Assembly (NCBI GenBank): GCA_030604135.1
Contig: JAUVWL010000023.1
Span: forward strand, 1-63,735
Direction of reading: 5' to 3'
DNA length: 63,735 bases
DNA from: Burkholderiales bacterium
GTDB lineage: Bacteria; Pseudomonadota; Gammaproteobacteria; Burkholderiales; Burkholderiaceae_C
In this document: positions 10,250 to 21,594 of the stretch, piece after piece
Layout: each line of letters begins with the position of its first letter
How positions within the stretch are numbered: the stretch's first letter is position 1
Made by a program: the position numbers and the translations under genes
Notes under the pieces: model-generated
What the model was told of the DNA's origin: nothing
The model's database searches: none
What the model saw: only the letters and a program-made list of their open reading frames with translations

Positions 10250-11161
10250 TCAGTCCGAGTCCGATGTGACCGAGCTGGCCAGGGCCAGAACCTGTTCGCG
10301 CAGCCAGCGGTGCGAGGCATCCGCCTGGTGCTGGCGGTGCCAGATCAGGTACATGGGCAGCGAAGGGCAGGGTACGGGAACCGGAGAGTGGGCCAGGTCG
10401 CGCATCAGGCTGTGCTGCAGCAGGCATGGAGCGGTGGCCAACAGGGCACTGCCCTTGATGAAGGCTGGCAGACCGGCAAAGCCGGGCACCATGACCACAA
10501 AATGCCGCTGAATCCCCTGGGCCTGCAGGGTGCGGTCCAGGTGCAAGGCGCGGCGCGGTTCATAGACCACGGTCACGTGGTCCGCGTCCAGGTAGTCCTG
10601 CAGATCACGGGGCGCCTGGCGCACGGTCGGGTCGTGGTAGACGACGTAGCGGTCCTCGAACAGGCGTTGCTGCAGGATGTCGCTGCCTTCGGGAGGGCGG
10701 GGGCTGATGGCGATGTCGCAGGCCCGGTCGCGCAGCATCTCCAGACTGGGCACGTCTGACGGGATGATCCGCAGCACGACGCCGGGCGCCCCCTCGCGCA
10801 GACGGCGTGCCAGCGCGGGCAGCAACACGTCGCGCTGGAAGTCATTGGCCGCGATGGTCACCGTGGCCTGCCAGCGGGATGGATCGAAATCGCCTGCATG
10901 GGCAAAGCGTTCAAGCTGGCGCAGCAGGGCCCGTGCCTCGTCGGCCAGCTGCTGGGCACGGGCCGTGGCCACGATGCCCCGGCCGCTCTTGACGAACAGC
11001 GGGTCACCGGTGATGGCCCGCAACTTGTCCACCTGGTGGCTCACCGCCGACTGGGTCACCCCCAGTTGCTGCGCGGCCCGGGTCACGCTGCCGGCATCCA
11101 CCACCGCCACCAGCTGCTGCAGGGATCGGGCATCCAGGTCCGACCAATCGAATTTGCTCAT
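10250..11161 (-). CDS. LysR-family transcriptional regulator
   Basis: This 303-residue regulator has an N-terminal winged helix-turn-helix at about residues 12-70 (LQQLVAVVDAGSVTRAAQQL, GVTQSAVSHQVDKLR) and a C-terminal substrate-binding-fold effector domain. It is divergent from the ligAB pair (95-bp gap), the standard arrangement for LysR control of a neighbouring catabolic operon. It is convergent with the AraC gene, and the two stop codons share the hexamer TGATCA at 10247-10252. The effector is not identifiable. Confidence 0.92.
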   Translation of the reverse strand: MSKFDWSDLDARSLQQLVAVVDAGSVTRAAQQLGVTQSAVSHQVDKLRAITGDPLFVKSGRGIVATARAQQLADEARALLRQLERFAHAGDFDPSRWQATVTIAANDFQRDVLLPALARRLREGAPGVVLRIIPSDVPSLEMLRDRACDIAISPRPPEGSDILQQRLFEDRYVVYHDPTVRQAPRDLQDYLDADHVTVVYEPRRALHLDRTLQAQGIQRHFVVMVPGFAGLPAFIKGSALLATAPCLLQHSLMRDLAHSPVPVPCPSLPMYLIWHRQHQADASHRWLREQVLALASSVTSDSD

Positions 11162-11256
11162 GAGTCAGATGATGAAACTTGGGTTTATTTTTGGCAAGCC
11201 CTTGGCGACACTCCGGTCATTCCCAAGTCAATCCTTCCCACTGCAGGAGACCGGCC
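11162..11256. promoter_or_regulatory. LysR/ligAB divergent promoter region
   Basis: This 95-bp gap between the two start codons contains the AT-rich stretch around 11174-11196, the likely site of LysR binding and of the ligAB promoter. A GGAGA ribosome site lies a few bases before the ligA ATG. No exact LysR box can be fixed by eye. Confidence 0.45.
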
Positions 11257-11601
11257 ATGAGCAAGACCATCCCCGGCACGACCCCGTTTGACGGGGACGC
11301 TGCCCAGAAAGGTTACGCGTTGAACAAGATGTGCTTCTCGTTCAACCACAAGGACAACCGCGACGCCTTTGTGGCCGACCCAGAGGCCTACATGAAGCGC
11401 TACGGCCTGAACGAGCAGCAGGCCCAGGCCATCCGCTCCAAACAGGTGCTGGCGATGATCGCGGCGGGGGGCAATGCCTACTACCTGGCCAAGTTCGCCG
11501 GCATCTTCGGGCTGGACATGCAGGACATCGGCGCCCAGCAGACCGGCATGACGAAAGACGAGTTCAAGGCCAAGCTCGTCGCCGCAAATCACCAGTGCTG
11601 A
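11257..11601 (+). CDS. ligA: LigA-type small (alpha) subunit of extradiol dioxygenase
   Basis: This 114-residue all-helical small subunit caps the active site of class III extradiol dioxygenases. Start ATG at 11257 follows a GGAGA site; the open frame further upstream is the promoter region. Family features are ALNKMCFSFNHKDNRDAF, YMKRYGLNEQQ, and GNAYYLAKFAGIFGLDMQDI. It is 16 bp upstream of the catalytic beta subunit. Protocatechuate 4,5-dioxygenase is the best-known holder of this pair, but relatives act on gallate and other catechols. Confidence 0.92.
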   Translation: MSKTIPGTTPFDGDAAQKGYALNKMCFSFNHKDNRDAFVADPEAYMKRYGLNEQQAQAIRSKQVLAMIAAGGNAYYLAKFAGIFGLDMQDIGAQQTGMTKDEFKAKLVAANHQC

Positions 11602-11617
11602 CCCAGGAGACGCAGAC

Positions 11618-12466
11618 ATGGCACAACTCATCGGTGGCCTGGCCACATCACACATTCCCGCCATCGGCGGCGCCATCCACCGGGGCTTGCAGAACGAGCC
11701 GTACTGGAAGCCCTTTTTCGACGGCTTCCCCCCCATCCACCAGTGGCTGGGCAAGGCCAAACCGGACGTGGTGGTGGTGTTCTACAACGACCACGGCCTG
11801 AATTTCTTTCTGGACAAGATGCCGACCTTTGCGGTGGGCGCAGCGGCCAGCTACAGCAATGCCGACGAGGGCTGGGGCATTCCCACGAGCGCACCCGTCG
11901 CCGGTTGCCCAGAACTGTCCTGGCACCTCATCAACCAGCTGATTGCCAGGGAATTCGACATCGTGACCTGCCAGGAGATGCTGGTGGACCACGCCTGCAC
12001 CTTGCCACTGAAGCTGTTCTGGCCAAACGATGAAGTGGCGCCGGTGCAGATCGTGCCGATCGACATCAATACGGTGCAATTTCCTCTGCCCACGGCCAAA
12101 CGCGTCTACAAGCTGGGCAAGGCGGTGGGTGAGGCCATCCGCAGCTGGGACAGCGACAAGAAGGTGGCTGTCATGGCCACGGGAGGTCTGTCGCACCAGC
12201 TGGAGGGCGAACGGGCCGGCTTCATCAACAAGCGGTTTGACCTGCAGTTCCTGGACAGCATGGAAACCAACCCGGAGTGGGCGACGCAGTTCTCTGATCT
12301 GGAGCTGGTGGAGAAGGCGGGTACGCAGGGGGTGGAGCTGCTGATGTGGCTGGCCATGCGGGCGGCGCTGACCACTGGGGGTTCTGGGGTGCGCAAGGTG
12401 CACAGCAATTACCACATCCCGATTTCCAACACGGCCACGGGTGTGCTGGCGTTGGAGACGGTCTGA
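11618..12466 (+). CDS. ligB: LigB-type catalytic (beta) subunit, protocatechuate 4,5-dioxygenase-like
   Basis: This is the non-heme Fe(II) extradiol dioxygenase subunit, 282 residues. Metal ligands expected from LigB are in place: His12 (LATSHIPA), His59 (FYNDHGLNFF) and Glu240 (GTQGVELLMW). The catalytic base is His193 (ATGGLSHQLEG). The likely reaction is 4,5-cleavage of protocatechuate to carboxy-hydroxymuconate semialdehyde. Substrate assignment is by family only. None of the usual downstream genes (ligC dehydrogenase, ligI lactonase, ligJ hydratase, ligK aldolase) are in the window, so the rest of the pathway must lie elsewhere. Confidence 0.92.
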   Translation: MAQLIGGLATSHIPAIGGAIHRGLQNEPYWKPFFDGFPPIHQWLGKAKPDVVVVFYNDHGLNFFLDKMPTFAVGAAASYSNADEGWGIPTSAPVAGCPELSWHLINQLIAREFDIVTCQEMLVDHACTLPLKLFWPNDEVAPVQIVPIDINTVQFPLPTAKRVYKLGKAVGEAIRSWDSDKKVAVMATGGLSHQLEGERAGFINKRFDLQFLDSMETNPEWATQFSDLELVEKAGTQGVELLMWLAMRAALTTGGSGVRKVHSNYHIPISNTATGVLALETV

Positions 12467-12505
12467 CTTTTTCATGCCAGCGTTGTTGGCGTGTGCCGGA
12501 ATCGA

Positions 12506-12737
12506 CCGGTACCCGACTTCGCTCATGTCCCCCGAACCGGCTTTGCCGGTTCTCCTCCTTTACTTCGCTGCGCGGGCACCGATCGCTTCCGGCACGGAGT
12601 CACTGTTGGCATGCCCCCTCTTTTTCTTTGTGAACCACTCCGCGTGCCGGACTGGAGTGTCGGGTGCTTGACGCAGCGAAATAAAGGAGGAGGCGGCCGC
12701 AGGCCGCCGGGGGACATTCGCGGAGTCGAGTACCCGG
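12506..12737. repeat. Nested inverted-repeat element between ligB and rpoD
   Basis: A left arm at 12506-12572 and a right arm at 12672-12737 are imperfect inverted copies, about 66 bp each and 99 bp apart. They share CATGTCCCCCG / CGGGGGACAT and CTCCTCCTTTA / TAAAGGAGGAG with CGCTGCG ends. Each arm carries its own small hairpin in the same place: AACCGGC-TTT-GCCGGTT at 12535-12551 and GGCGGCC-GCA-GGCCGCC at 12692-12708. The small stems differ in sequence but both pair perfectly. The 358-bp gap (12467-12824) contains this element and the rpoD terminator. No gene is evident in it. Confidence 0.75.
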
Positions 12738-12768
12738 CGATCCCGTCCCACACCACCATTGGTTGAGC

Positions 12769-12797
12769 CAAAAAAACGGGGACCCGAAGGTCCCCGT
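12769..12797 (-). terminator. Rho-independent terminator of rpoD
   Basis: On the minus strand, ACGGGGACC (12789-12797) pairs with GGTCCCCGT (12776-12784) around a four-base loop (12785-12788) and is followed by a run of T (A-run at 12770-12776 on the plus strand). It lies about 28 bp after the rpoD stop codon. Confidence 0.9.
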
Positions 12798-12824
12798 CAC
12801 ATGCCTGGACTCGCTGAAGTCAGG

Positions 12825-15173
<2,349 letters not shown>

Positions 15174-15463
15174 GAGTACCTCAAAAAATGTCGGAAAAGG
15201 AACCGGCTGGGACACACGCAAAAACGCCAAGGGGCGCCGCAAAGCGACGACTCCGGAGGTTCTTGTCGGACACATTACCCACCTTCGGCCGGAAAAGGCG
15301 GGCCTGCAAGCTGTCGGGCGAACATTTGGTGTGCAGTCCTTGCGGGATGCGTCGGCGCCTGTGAGGTCGCCGCGTCGGCCGGGATGAGGATCCTTCAGGC
15401 CCATGTGCTTGGGCGTGGCCGAAACCGGAGGTGCTGCTGTCGCGCTTGCGGTGCAACCGACAA

Positions 15464-17446
15464 TTATACCGCCGGGTCGCCGATCTTGTGTTGAAGTGCC
15501 TTGCGCAGCTCTTGCAGGTCGCGGTAGCGCTGCAGCTGACCGGGTTCCGTGGCGGCGCGGGCAATGGCCTCGCTTTCCAGCACCTTGAGGTGCTCGATGC
15601 GCAGGCGTGTCATGACCTCAACCACTTCGGTGGCTTCGGTTTCGGCGTCCGGGCTCTGTGCCGCGAGGTCTCCCTGTTGCTGCGCAAAGGCTTCGTGTTC
15701 ATGGCCGCGCAGTGCCTCGCGCAGCACAGCCCAAGGCTGCGGACCGTGTTCGTGCAACTGGGCTTCCAGCCAGGTCATCACCGGTCCGTGGGGTGGCGGC
15801 AGGTGGGCCAGCATGGCGTGGTCATCGGCGGAAAGCTGTTCCCACGCCGCTCCGTTGGACAGCAACAGGCCAACCGCCCGGTCGGCCCGGCCCACACCGG
15901 CCCGGGCGGTGCCGAGCATGCGCGGCGGTGGCGGGGGTGACCAGCGGCGCCGGCCGCCGCTTCCGCGAGGTCGTTCGGTGCGTCCGGCCCAGGCGGGTGT
16001 CCATGTCCCGGCATAGGCATCGGCATCGTTTGGGGCGTATTCCGGGCTGGAAGTGGCCTGCGACTGGGCACCCGCACCTGCTGCGGGATCCGTGGCGGCG
16101 GCCGGTGCACGCCGCCCGCGACTGCCCGGTCCGGCCTGTTTCCACAGCTCGGCCAGGTCGGCGCTGCCAATGCCCACCGCGTGGGCCAGTTCGTCAAGCA
16201 GTTGCCGCTTGAGCGCACCCTCGGGCAGCGAACTCCACAGCGGGCGGGCCTGGGCCGCCAGCCGGGCGCGGCCTTCGGCGCTGTCCCGGTCGCAGTCGGC
16301 CGCCGCCGCTTCCAGCAGAAACTTCGACAGTGGCAGGGCATCTTTCACGCACCGCGAAAACGCGGCTTCGCCATGCGCCCGGATGTAGCTGTCCGGGTCG
16401 TGCTCGGCTGGCAGGAACAGGAACTTGATGCTGCGGGTGTCGGTGGCCAGGGGCAGGGCAGCGTCCAGGGCCTTGCGCGCGGCGCGGCGCCCCGCCGCAT
16501 CGCCATCAAAACTGAACACCACGGCATCGGTGAAGCGGAACAGCTTCTGCACGTGGTCGGGCGTGCAGGCGGTGCCCAGGGTGGCCACCGCGTTGGCAAA
16601 ACCGAGCTGGGCCAGCGCCACCACGTCCATGTAGCCCTCGGTGACCAGGGCGTAGCCGTGCTGGCGGATGGCGGTGCGCGCCTCGAACAGCCCGTACAGC
16701 TCGCGTCCCTTGCTGAATACCGGGGTCTCGGGCGAGTTCAGGTACTTGGGCTCCCCCTTGTCCAGCACCCGGCCACCGAATCCGATGTGCTCGCCCTTGA
16801 CGTTGCGTATCGGGAACATGATGCGGTCGCGGAAGCGGTCGTAGCGCCTGGACTCGCCCGCCGCGTCTTTCTCGTCCTCGTGCTCGATGACCAGGCCGGA
16901 CTCGACCAGCAGGGGCTCGCTGTAGTCGGGGAACACCCCGGCCAGATGTCGCCAGCCTTCCGGGGCGTAACCCAGCCCGAAGGTCTTGGCAATCTGCCCG
17001 GTCAGACCGCGGCGTTTGAGGTAGTCGACCGCGCGCGGCGAAGCCTTGAGGTCCTTCTGGTAGGCCTTGGCCGCTTTCTCCAGCACGTCGGTCAGCGTGG
17101 CCTGTTTCTGCCGCATCTGCGCGGCGCGTTCGCGATCCTGGGGCGAGGTGTCGTCCTCAGGCACCTGCAAGCCCACCTGGCCGGCCAGGTCCTTGACCGC
17201 CTCGACGAAGCTCATGCCGGCGTGCTCCATCAGAAAGCCGATGGCGTTGCCGTTCACACCGCAGCCGAAGCAGTGGTAGAACTGCTTGGACGGGCTGACA
17301 CTGAACGAGGGCGATTTTTCCCCGTGGAAGGGGCACAGCCCCATGAAGTTGGCGCCCCCCTTCTTGAGCTGCACGTACCGGCCCACCACCTCGACCACGT
17401 CGACGCGGCTGAGCAGCTCCTGGATGAAGGACTGGGGGATCGCCAT
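15464..17446 (-). CDS. dnaG: DNA primase DnaG
   Basis: This primase makes RNA primers at the replication fork. It has 660 residues from ATG 17446 ([20 protein letters not shown]). The N-terminal CHC2 zinc site is C38, H41, C59, C62. The TOPRIM core shows [16 protein letters not shown] and the metal acidic cluster in [13 protein letters not shown]. The C-terminal third is a helicase-binding region with Pro/Gly-rich low-complexity linkers (around residues 425-500). It is divergent from an acyl-CoA ligase with only 46 bp between the starts. dnaG-rpoD is the core of the macromolecular synthesis operon; rpsU is not adjacent. Confidence 0.98.
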   Translation of the reverse strand: MAIPQSFIQELLSRVDVVEVVGRYVQLKKGGANFMGLCPFHGEKSPSFSVSPSKQFYHCFGCGVNGNAIGFLMEHAGMSFVEAVKDLAGQVGLQVPEDDTSPQDRERAAQMRQKQATLTDVLEKAAKAYQKDLKASPRAVDYLKRRGLTGQIAKTFGLGYAPEGWRHLAGVFPDYSEPLLVESGLVIEHEDEKDAAGESRRYDRFRDRIMFPIRNVKGEHIGFGGRVLDKGEPKYLNSPETPVFSKGRELYGLFEARTAIRQHGYALVTEGYMDVVALAQLGFANAVATLGTACTPDHVQKLFRFTDAVVFSFDGDAAGRRAARKALDAALPLATDTRSIKFLFLPAEHDPDSYIRAHGEAAFSRCVKDALPLSKFLLEAAAADCDRDSAEGRARLAAQARPLWSSLPEGALKRQLLDELAHAVGIGSADLAELWKQAGPGSRGRRAPAAATDPAAGAGAQSQATSSPEYAPNDADAYAGTWTPAWAGRTERPRGSGGRRRWSPPPPPRMLGTARAGVGRADRAVGLLLSNGAAWEQLSADDHAMLAHLPPPHGPVMTWLEAQLHEHGPQPWAVLREALRGHEHEAFAQQQGDLAAQSPDAETEATEVVEVMTRLRIEHLKVLESEAIARAATEPGQLQRYRDLQELRKALQHKIGDPAV

Positions 17447-17492
17447 CGGGGTATTCTCTCGCAACGGCGCCCCAACAAAAGGAGACAAACCC

Positions 17493-19154
17493 ATGACCCC
17501 CGAGACCGCTGCCCACATGTACGACCGGGACCTGCCGCGCAACGAGGCCAACTTTGCGCCCCTGTCGCCGCTGAGCTTCATCGAGCGCACGGCCGAGGTC
17601 TACCCCGACCGGCTGGCCATCGTGCACGGCGATCTGCGCCAGACCTGGAGCCAGACCTACGCCCGCTGCCGCCGGCTGGCCAGCGCCTTGCAGCGCGCCG
17701 GCATCGGCAAGAACGACACCGTGGCGGTGATGCTGCCGAACACACCGCCCATGGTCGAAGCGCATTTCGGGGTACCCATGGCCGGTGCCGTGCTCAACAG
17801 CCTGAACACCCGGCTGGACCCGCAGGCGGTGGCCTTCATGCTCGACCATGGCGAAGCCCGGGTGGTGATCGTCGACCCGGAGTTCGCACCCGTCATGGCC
17901 CAGGCCATCGCGCTGCGCCAGCGCACAGACCCGCTGCTGGTGATCGACGTGGAGGACGCGCTGTTCACAGGGCCGGCGCAGCGCATCGGCAGCACCAGCT
18001 ACGAAGCGTTCATCGGTGACGGTGATCCGGCCTTCGCCTGGAGCCTGCCCGGCGACGAGTGGGACGCGATTGCGCTGAACTACACCAGCGGCACCACCGG
18101 CAACCCCAAGGGCGTCGTCTACCACCACCGGGGCGCGGCGGTCAACGCCATCAGCAACATCCTGGAATGGGACATGCCCAAGCACGCGGTCTACCTCTGG
18201 ACCCTGCCCATGTTCCACTGCAACGGCTGGTGCTTTCCCTGGACGGTGGCGGCCCGGGCCGGTGTCAACGTCTGCCTGCGCCGGGTCGAGGCCCAGGCCA
18301 TCTTCGACGCCATGCGCCAGCATGGCGTCACCCACTACTGCGGCGCGCCCATCGTGCACGGCATGCTGGTCAACGCACCCGCCGCGCTCAAGCAGGGGGT
18401 GCCCGCCGGCATCAAGGCCATGGTGGCGGGCGCCGCACCGCCGGCCTCGATGATCGAGGGCATGGAGCAAATGGGCTTCGACCTGACCCATGTCTACGGG
18501 TTGACCGAGGTCTACGGGCCGGCCACGGTCTGTGCCAAGCATGAGGGCTGGAACGAACTGGACATTGGTGAGCGTGCCCGGCTGAACGCCCGCCAGGGAG
18601 TGCGCTACCACCTGGAGCGCGACGTGCGGGTGCTTGACCCGCAGACCCTGCAGCCGGTTCCACAGGACGGCGAGACCATGGGCGAGATCATGTTCAAGGG
18701 CAACATCGCCATGAAGGGCTACCTGAAGAACCCCAAGGCAACCACAGAAGCCTTCGCCGGTGGCTGGTTCCACAGCGGCGACCTGGCCGTGCAGTACCCC
18801 GACGGCTACTTCAAGATCAAGGACCGCAGCAAGGACATCATCATCTCGGGCGGCGAGAACATCTCATCCATCGAGGTCGAGGACGTGCTCTACCGCCACC
18901 CCGACGTGCTGGCCGTCGCCGTGGTGGCGCGTCCGGACCCGAAATGGGGCGAAACCCCGTGCGCCTTTGTCGAGCTCAAGGCCGGGGCCCAGACCACACC
19001 AGAAGACATCGTGCGCCACTGTCGCCAGCACCTGGCCGGCTTCAAGGTGCCCAGGGCCGTGGTGTTTGGCGAGCTGCCCAAGACCAGCACGGGCAAGATC
19101 CAGAAGTTCGAATTGCGCAAGCAGGCCGGCTCGGCGGCGGCCATTGACGTCTGA
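17493..19154 (+). CDS. Acyl-CoA synthetase (AMP-forming, ANL superfamily)
   Basis: The enzyme activates a carboxylic acid to its CoA thioester through an acyl-AMP. It has 553 residues from ATG 17493, with AAAGGAGAC upstream. The phosphate loop is YTSGTTGNPKG (from residue 197). The A8 hinge region has KDRSKDIIISGGENISSIEV. The catalytic lysine is K535 in STGKIQKFELR. Length and motifs fit medium/long-chain fatty-acid or short/aryl-acid ligases of the FadD3/AcsM-like group; the substrate cannot be fixed. It is followed by a 442-bp region without genes. Confidence 0.92.
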   Translation: MTPETAAHMYDRDLPRNEANFAPLSPLSFIERTAEVYPDRLAIVHGDLRQTWSQTYARCRRLASALQRAGIGKNDTVAVMLPNTPPMVEAHFGVPMAGAVLNSLNTRLDPQAVAFMLDHGEARVVIVDPEFAPVMAQAIALRQRTDPLLVIDVEDALFTGPAQRIGSTSYEAFIGDGDPAFAWSLPGDEWDAIALNYTSGTTGNPKGVVYHHRGAAVNAISNILEWDMPKHAVYLWTLPMFHCNGWCFPWTVAARAGVNVCLRRVEAQAIFDAMRQHGVTHYCGAPIVHGMLVNAPAALKQGVPAGIKAMVAGAAPPASMIEGMEQMGFDLTHVYGLTEVYGPATVCAKHEGWNELDIGERARLNARQGVRYHLERDVRVLDPQTLQPVPQDGETMGEIMFKGNIAMKGYLKNPKATTEAFAGGWFHSGDLAVQYPDGYFKIKDRSKDIIISGGENISSIEVEDVLYRHPDVLAVAVVARPDPKWGETPCAFVELKAGAQTTPEDIVRHCRQHLAGFKVPRAVVFGELPKTSTGKIQKFELRKQAGSAAAIDV

Positions 19155-19326
19155 CGTTCCACCACAGCCAGGCGACGCCCGTTTCTGCCGCCAGGTCGTG
19201 CCCGTCATTTCACACGGTCACTTCCGCGATGCAGGGGGACTTCGCCTGACCCGGTCACCCCAGCTTCGCAGGAGTACACCGCCTGAAGCCGTCACGCCCA
19301 CCTCACAGGATTGCATTGCCAGACCC

Positions 19327-19352
19327 GTCACTCCCGCGAGCGCGGGAGTGAC
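19327..19352. repeat. REP-like perfect hairpin
   Basis: Two 12-base arms, GTCACTCCCGCG and CGCGGGAGTGAC, pair perfectly around AG. It has the same plan as the paired palindromes at 1381-1453. Its right arm runs into the 9-bp tandem array, which begins with the last GTGAC of the hairpin. Confidence 0.8.
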
Positions 19353-19406
19353 GAAAGTGACGAAAGTGACGAAAGTGACGAGAGTGACGAGAGTGACGAG
19401 AGTGAC
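19348..19406. repeat. 9-bp tandem repeat array (GTGACGARA)
   Basis: Three copies of GTGACGAAA are followed by three copies of GTGACGAGA and a final GTGAC. The array grows directly out of the right arm of the REP hairpin, which suggests it arose by slippage on that arm. A 9-bp period keeps any reading frame, but no gene crosses it. Confidence 0.9.
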
Positions 19407-19596
19407 AGGTGGGGCGGCAGTGACGGTGGCGCGGTGAACGGGGTAGTGAGGAAATGAGGTAGCGGACGAGTGCGGAAACGGGTTGGGCGACGGCTCGCGT
19501 ATGAAGGGTCTGGAGAAGTCCGCAGAGAGCGCACCGGCGCGAAACGACTGACCGCCCCTGGGTCCGGGGCGTTCTTGCGCCCGGGCGGCCAGCAAT

Positions 19597-21447
19597 TCAG
19601 TCCCCGACCACCACGCCCTCCCGACGCGGGTCGGCACCCCCCTGCCAGACACGGTCACCGCCGCGCTGCAAGGCCTGCAGTCCGCTGGGCATGGGCACTT
19701 GGCGCACCTCGTGGCCTTGCTGCTCCAGCGTCTGAATGGTGTTGTCAGGGAAGCGGCCCGCTTCCAGCAAGAACGGTCCGCCTGTGGTGCCGAAGTTGGG
19801 CAGGTCGATGGCCTGCTGCGGCGTCAGGCCCTGGTGCAGCGTTCCCAACAAGGTCTTGGCCGTGAAATGGATGATGAGCGCGCCGCCCGGGCTGCCCAAG
19901 CTCATCAACAGCTGGCCGCTGTCGCGGTCGAACACGAGGGTCGGTGACATCGAGGAGCGCGGTCGCTTGCCGGGCTCCACCCGGTTGGCCACCGGTCGCC
20001 CCTGCGCATCCGCAGGTAAAAAGCTGAAATCGGTGAGCTGGTTGTTCAGCAGAAAGCCGCCTTCGCGGGAGGGGTCGGTGCTGACCATGAGGCGGGCGCC
20101 GAAGCCGGCTTCGATGGTCGTCGTCATGGCCAGGGCGTTGCCATGGGCATCCACCACGCTCAGGTGGCTGGTGCCGTACTCGGGCTGCTCGGGCATGGGA
20201 GCCCAGCCGACGCTTATGCCACCGGGCGTGCCTGGCAGGACGGCTGGTGCGCGGCGGGATCCGATCAGCTGGGCGCGCTCGTCCAGGTAGGCCGGGTCCA
20301 GCAGGCGGCTCCAGCGCCCGCCGGGTGCCGGCACAAAATCGGGGTCTGCCACATACTGGGCCCGGTCGGCGAAGGCCAGTCGCGAGGCCTCAACATAGGC
20401 GTGCAGGGCTGCCGCCGTTGGATGGCCACCCTGCAGGGGCAGGCCCGCCTGTTCGGTGCGCGAGAGCAGTCCCAGGATCTGGCCGATGGCCAGTGCACCG
20501 GAACTCGGTGGCGGAAAGCCGCACAGCCGCAGCCGTCGGGTCGCCGTGTCGTGGTCATGGCAAAGGGCCTCCCGAACCTTGGGCTGGTAGCGGACCAGAT
20601 CTTCCAGTGCCAGATGCCCAGGGTTGGTCGGGTGGGCTTGCACGGCCTGCACGATGGCCCGGGCCACCGGGCCTTCGCGCAGGGCGGATGGGCCGTCTGC
20701 CGCGAGCCGGCGGAACACGGCGGCGAGTTCCGGGTTGCGCAGCACATGGCCGACCGGGTGAGGCTGACCGTCGGCTCGGTAGAAGTACCGTCGGGCCACC
20801 GGGTCGTCCTTCAGCGCGGACTCGGCCTGCAGCAGCGTGTTCAAGCGCTGACCGACCGGAAACCCCTGCTCGGCCAGGCGAATGGCGGGCTCGAACAGGC
20901 GTGCCCATGGCAAGCGGCCATGCTCCCGGTGGACCAGGGCCAACATGCTCACCGCCCCGGGTGTGCCCACGGCGCGTCCCCCGACCACCGCCTGCATGAA
21001 GGGCAGGGGTTTGCCGTCGGCGTCCATGAACAGATCGGGGCCGGCTGCAGCGGGCGCGGTTTCGCGGCCGTCATAGGCCTGGACGCGGTGCCCATCGTGG
21101 TGCAACAGGAAAGCTCCCCCGCCAATGCCGCTGGACTGGGGTTCGACCAGGGTCAGCACCAGTTGGGCCGCCACCGCCGCATCGACCGCGCCGCCGCCCG
21201 CGCGCAGCATCTGCAGCCCTGCCTCTGCGGCCAGCGGATGGGCCGCTGCCACCGCCTGACGCGCAAACCGGGTTTCCACCGATGCACCCAGGCCAGAAGC
21301 CCCCTCGGGCTGCAGCACGACCTGGTCCGTTCCCGACGGTGCCCGCAGCGCCGAACAGCCCCACAGGCCGGACGCCAGCACCGCTGCCAGCAAGGGCAGC
21401 CAGGCGCGCAGGCGCCTGGCGGGTGAAACGGGTGTGCAATTCGTCAT
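19597..21447 (-). CDS. ggt: Gamma-glutamyltransferase, lipoprotein
   Basis: This N-terminal nucleophile hydrolase self-cleaves and transfers or hydrolyses the gamma-glutamyl group of glutathione in the periplasm. It has 616 residues with a lipoprotein signal (LPLLAAVLASGLWGC, Cys31). The large-subunit substrate region includes SSGIGGGAFLLHH. The cleavage site/nucleophile is Thr426 in EYGTSHLSVVDAHGNALA, aligned with the TTH-SVVD of known enzymes. The small subunit continues with GGFLLNNQLTDFSF and SSMSPTLVFD. It is divergent from the ATPase gene. The lipid anchor is unusual for GGTs, which are normally soluble periplasmic. Confidence 0.93.
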   Translation of the reverse strand: MTNCTPVSPARRLRAWLPLLAAVLASGLWGCSALRAPSGTDQVVLQPEGASGLGASVETRFARQAVAAAHPLAAEAGLQMLRAGGGAVDAAVAAQLVLTLVEPQSSGIGGGAFLLHHDGHRVQAYDGRETAPAAAGPDLFMDADGKPLPFMQAVVGGRAVGTPGAVSMLALVHREHGRLPWARLFEPAIRLAEQGFPVGQRLNTLLQAESALKDDPVARRYFYRADGQPHPVGHVLRNPELAAVFRRLAADGPSALREGPVARAIVQAVQAHPTNPGHLALEDLVRYQPKVREALCHDHDTATRRLRLCGFPPPSSGALAIGQILGLLSRTEQAGLPLQGGHPTAAALHAYVEASRLAFADRAQYVADPDFVPAPGGRWSRLLDPAYLDERAQLIGSRRAPAVLPGTPGGISVGWAPMPEQPEYGTSHLSVVDAHGNALAMTTTIEAGFGARLMVSTDPSREGGFLLNNQLTDFSFLPADAQGRPVANRVEPGKRPRSSMSPTLVFDRDSGQLLMSLGSPGGALIIHFTAKTLLGTLHQGLTPQQAIDLPNFGTTGGPFLLEAGRFPDNTIQTLEQQGHEVRQVPMPSGLQALQRGGDRVWQGGADPRREGVVVGD

Positions 21448-21594
21448 GGTGCAGCGCCTTTCGTGTGTGACGAGTCAACTACCCCTGCCGGTACTTGCCC
21501 GATATCAAGAGCGGTTGTTGCCAAACCGGGTTAAGGTAATGGTACGACTTGGTTCCTCCGCTTGCCCAGGCCTTTTTTCCCATCTGCCCCACGA

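Larger units (their letters stand above)
19155..19596. other. Non-coding spacer with REP hairpin and 9-bp tandem repeats
   Basis: This is a 442-bp stretch between the acyl-CoA ligase and the convergent gamma-glutamyltransferase. It contains a REP-type hairpin and a minisatellite (listed separately). Short open frames crossing it are low-complexity translations of the repeat (Ser/Leu or Val/Thr runs), and I see no gene. Confidence 0.75.

Noticed and set aside
8008..12466. P450 and LigAB as one operon or one pathway
   Set aside because: They are on opposite strands with two separate regulators in between. A common pathway is possible but cannot be claimed from position.
12523..12800. Short ORFs in the ligB-rpoD gap
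   Set aside because: They translate the inverted repeats and the rpoD terminator in several frames, with no ribosome site or conserved domain.
15174..15463. tRNA or small gene between dnaG and rpoD
   Set aside because: No cloverleaf, T-loop sequence or credible ORF is visible in the 290 bp.
19348..19406. Possible CRISPR-like array
   Set aside because: The 9-bp units are directly adjacent with no spacers and no cas genes are nearby; it is a simple tandem repeat.
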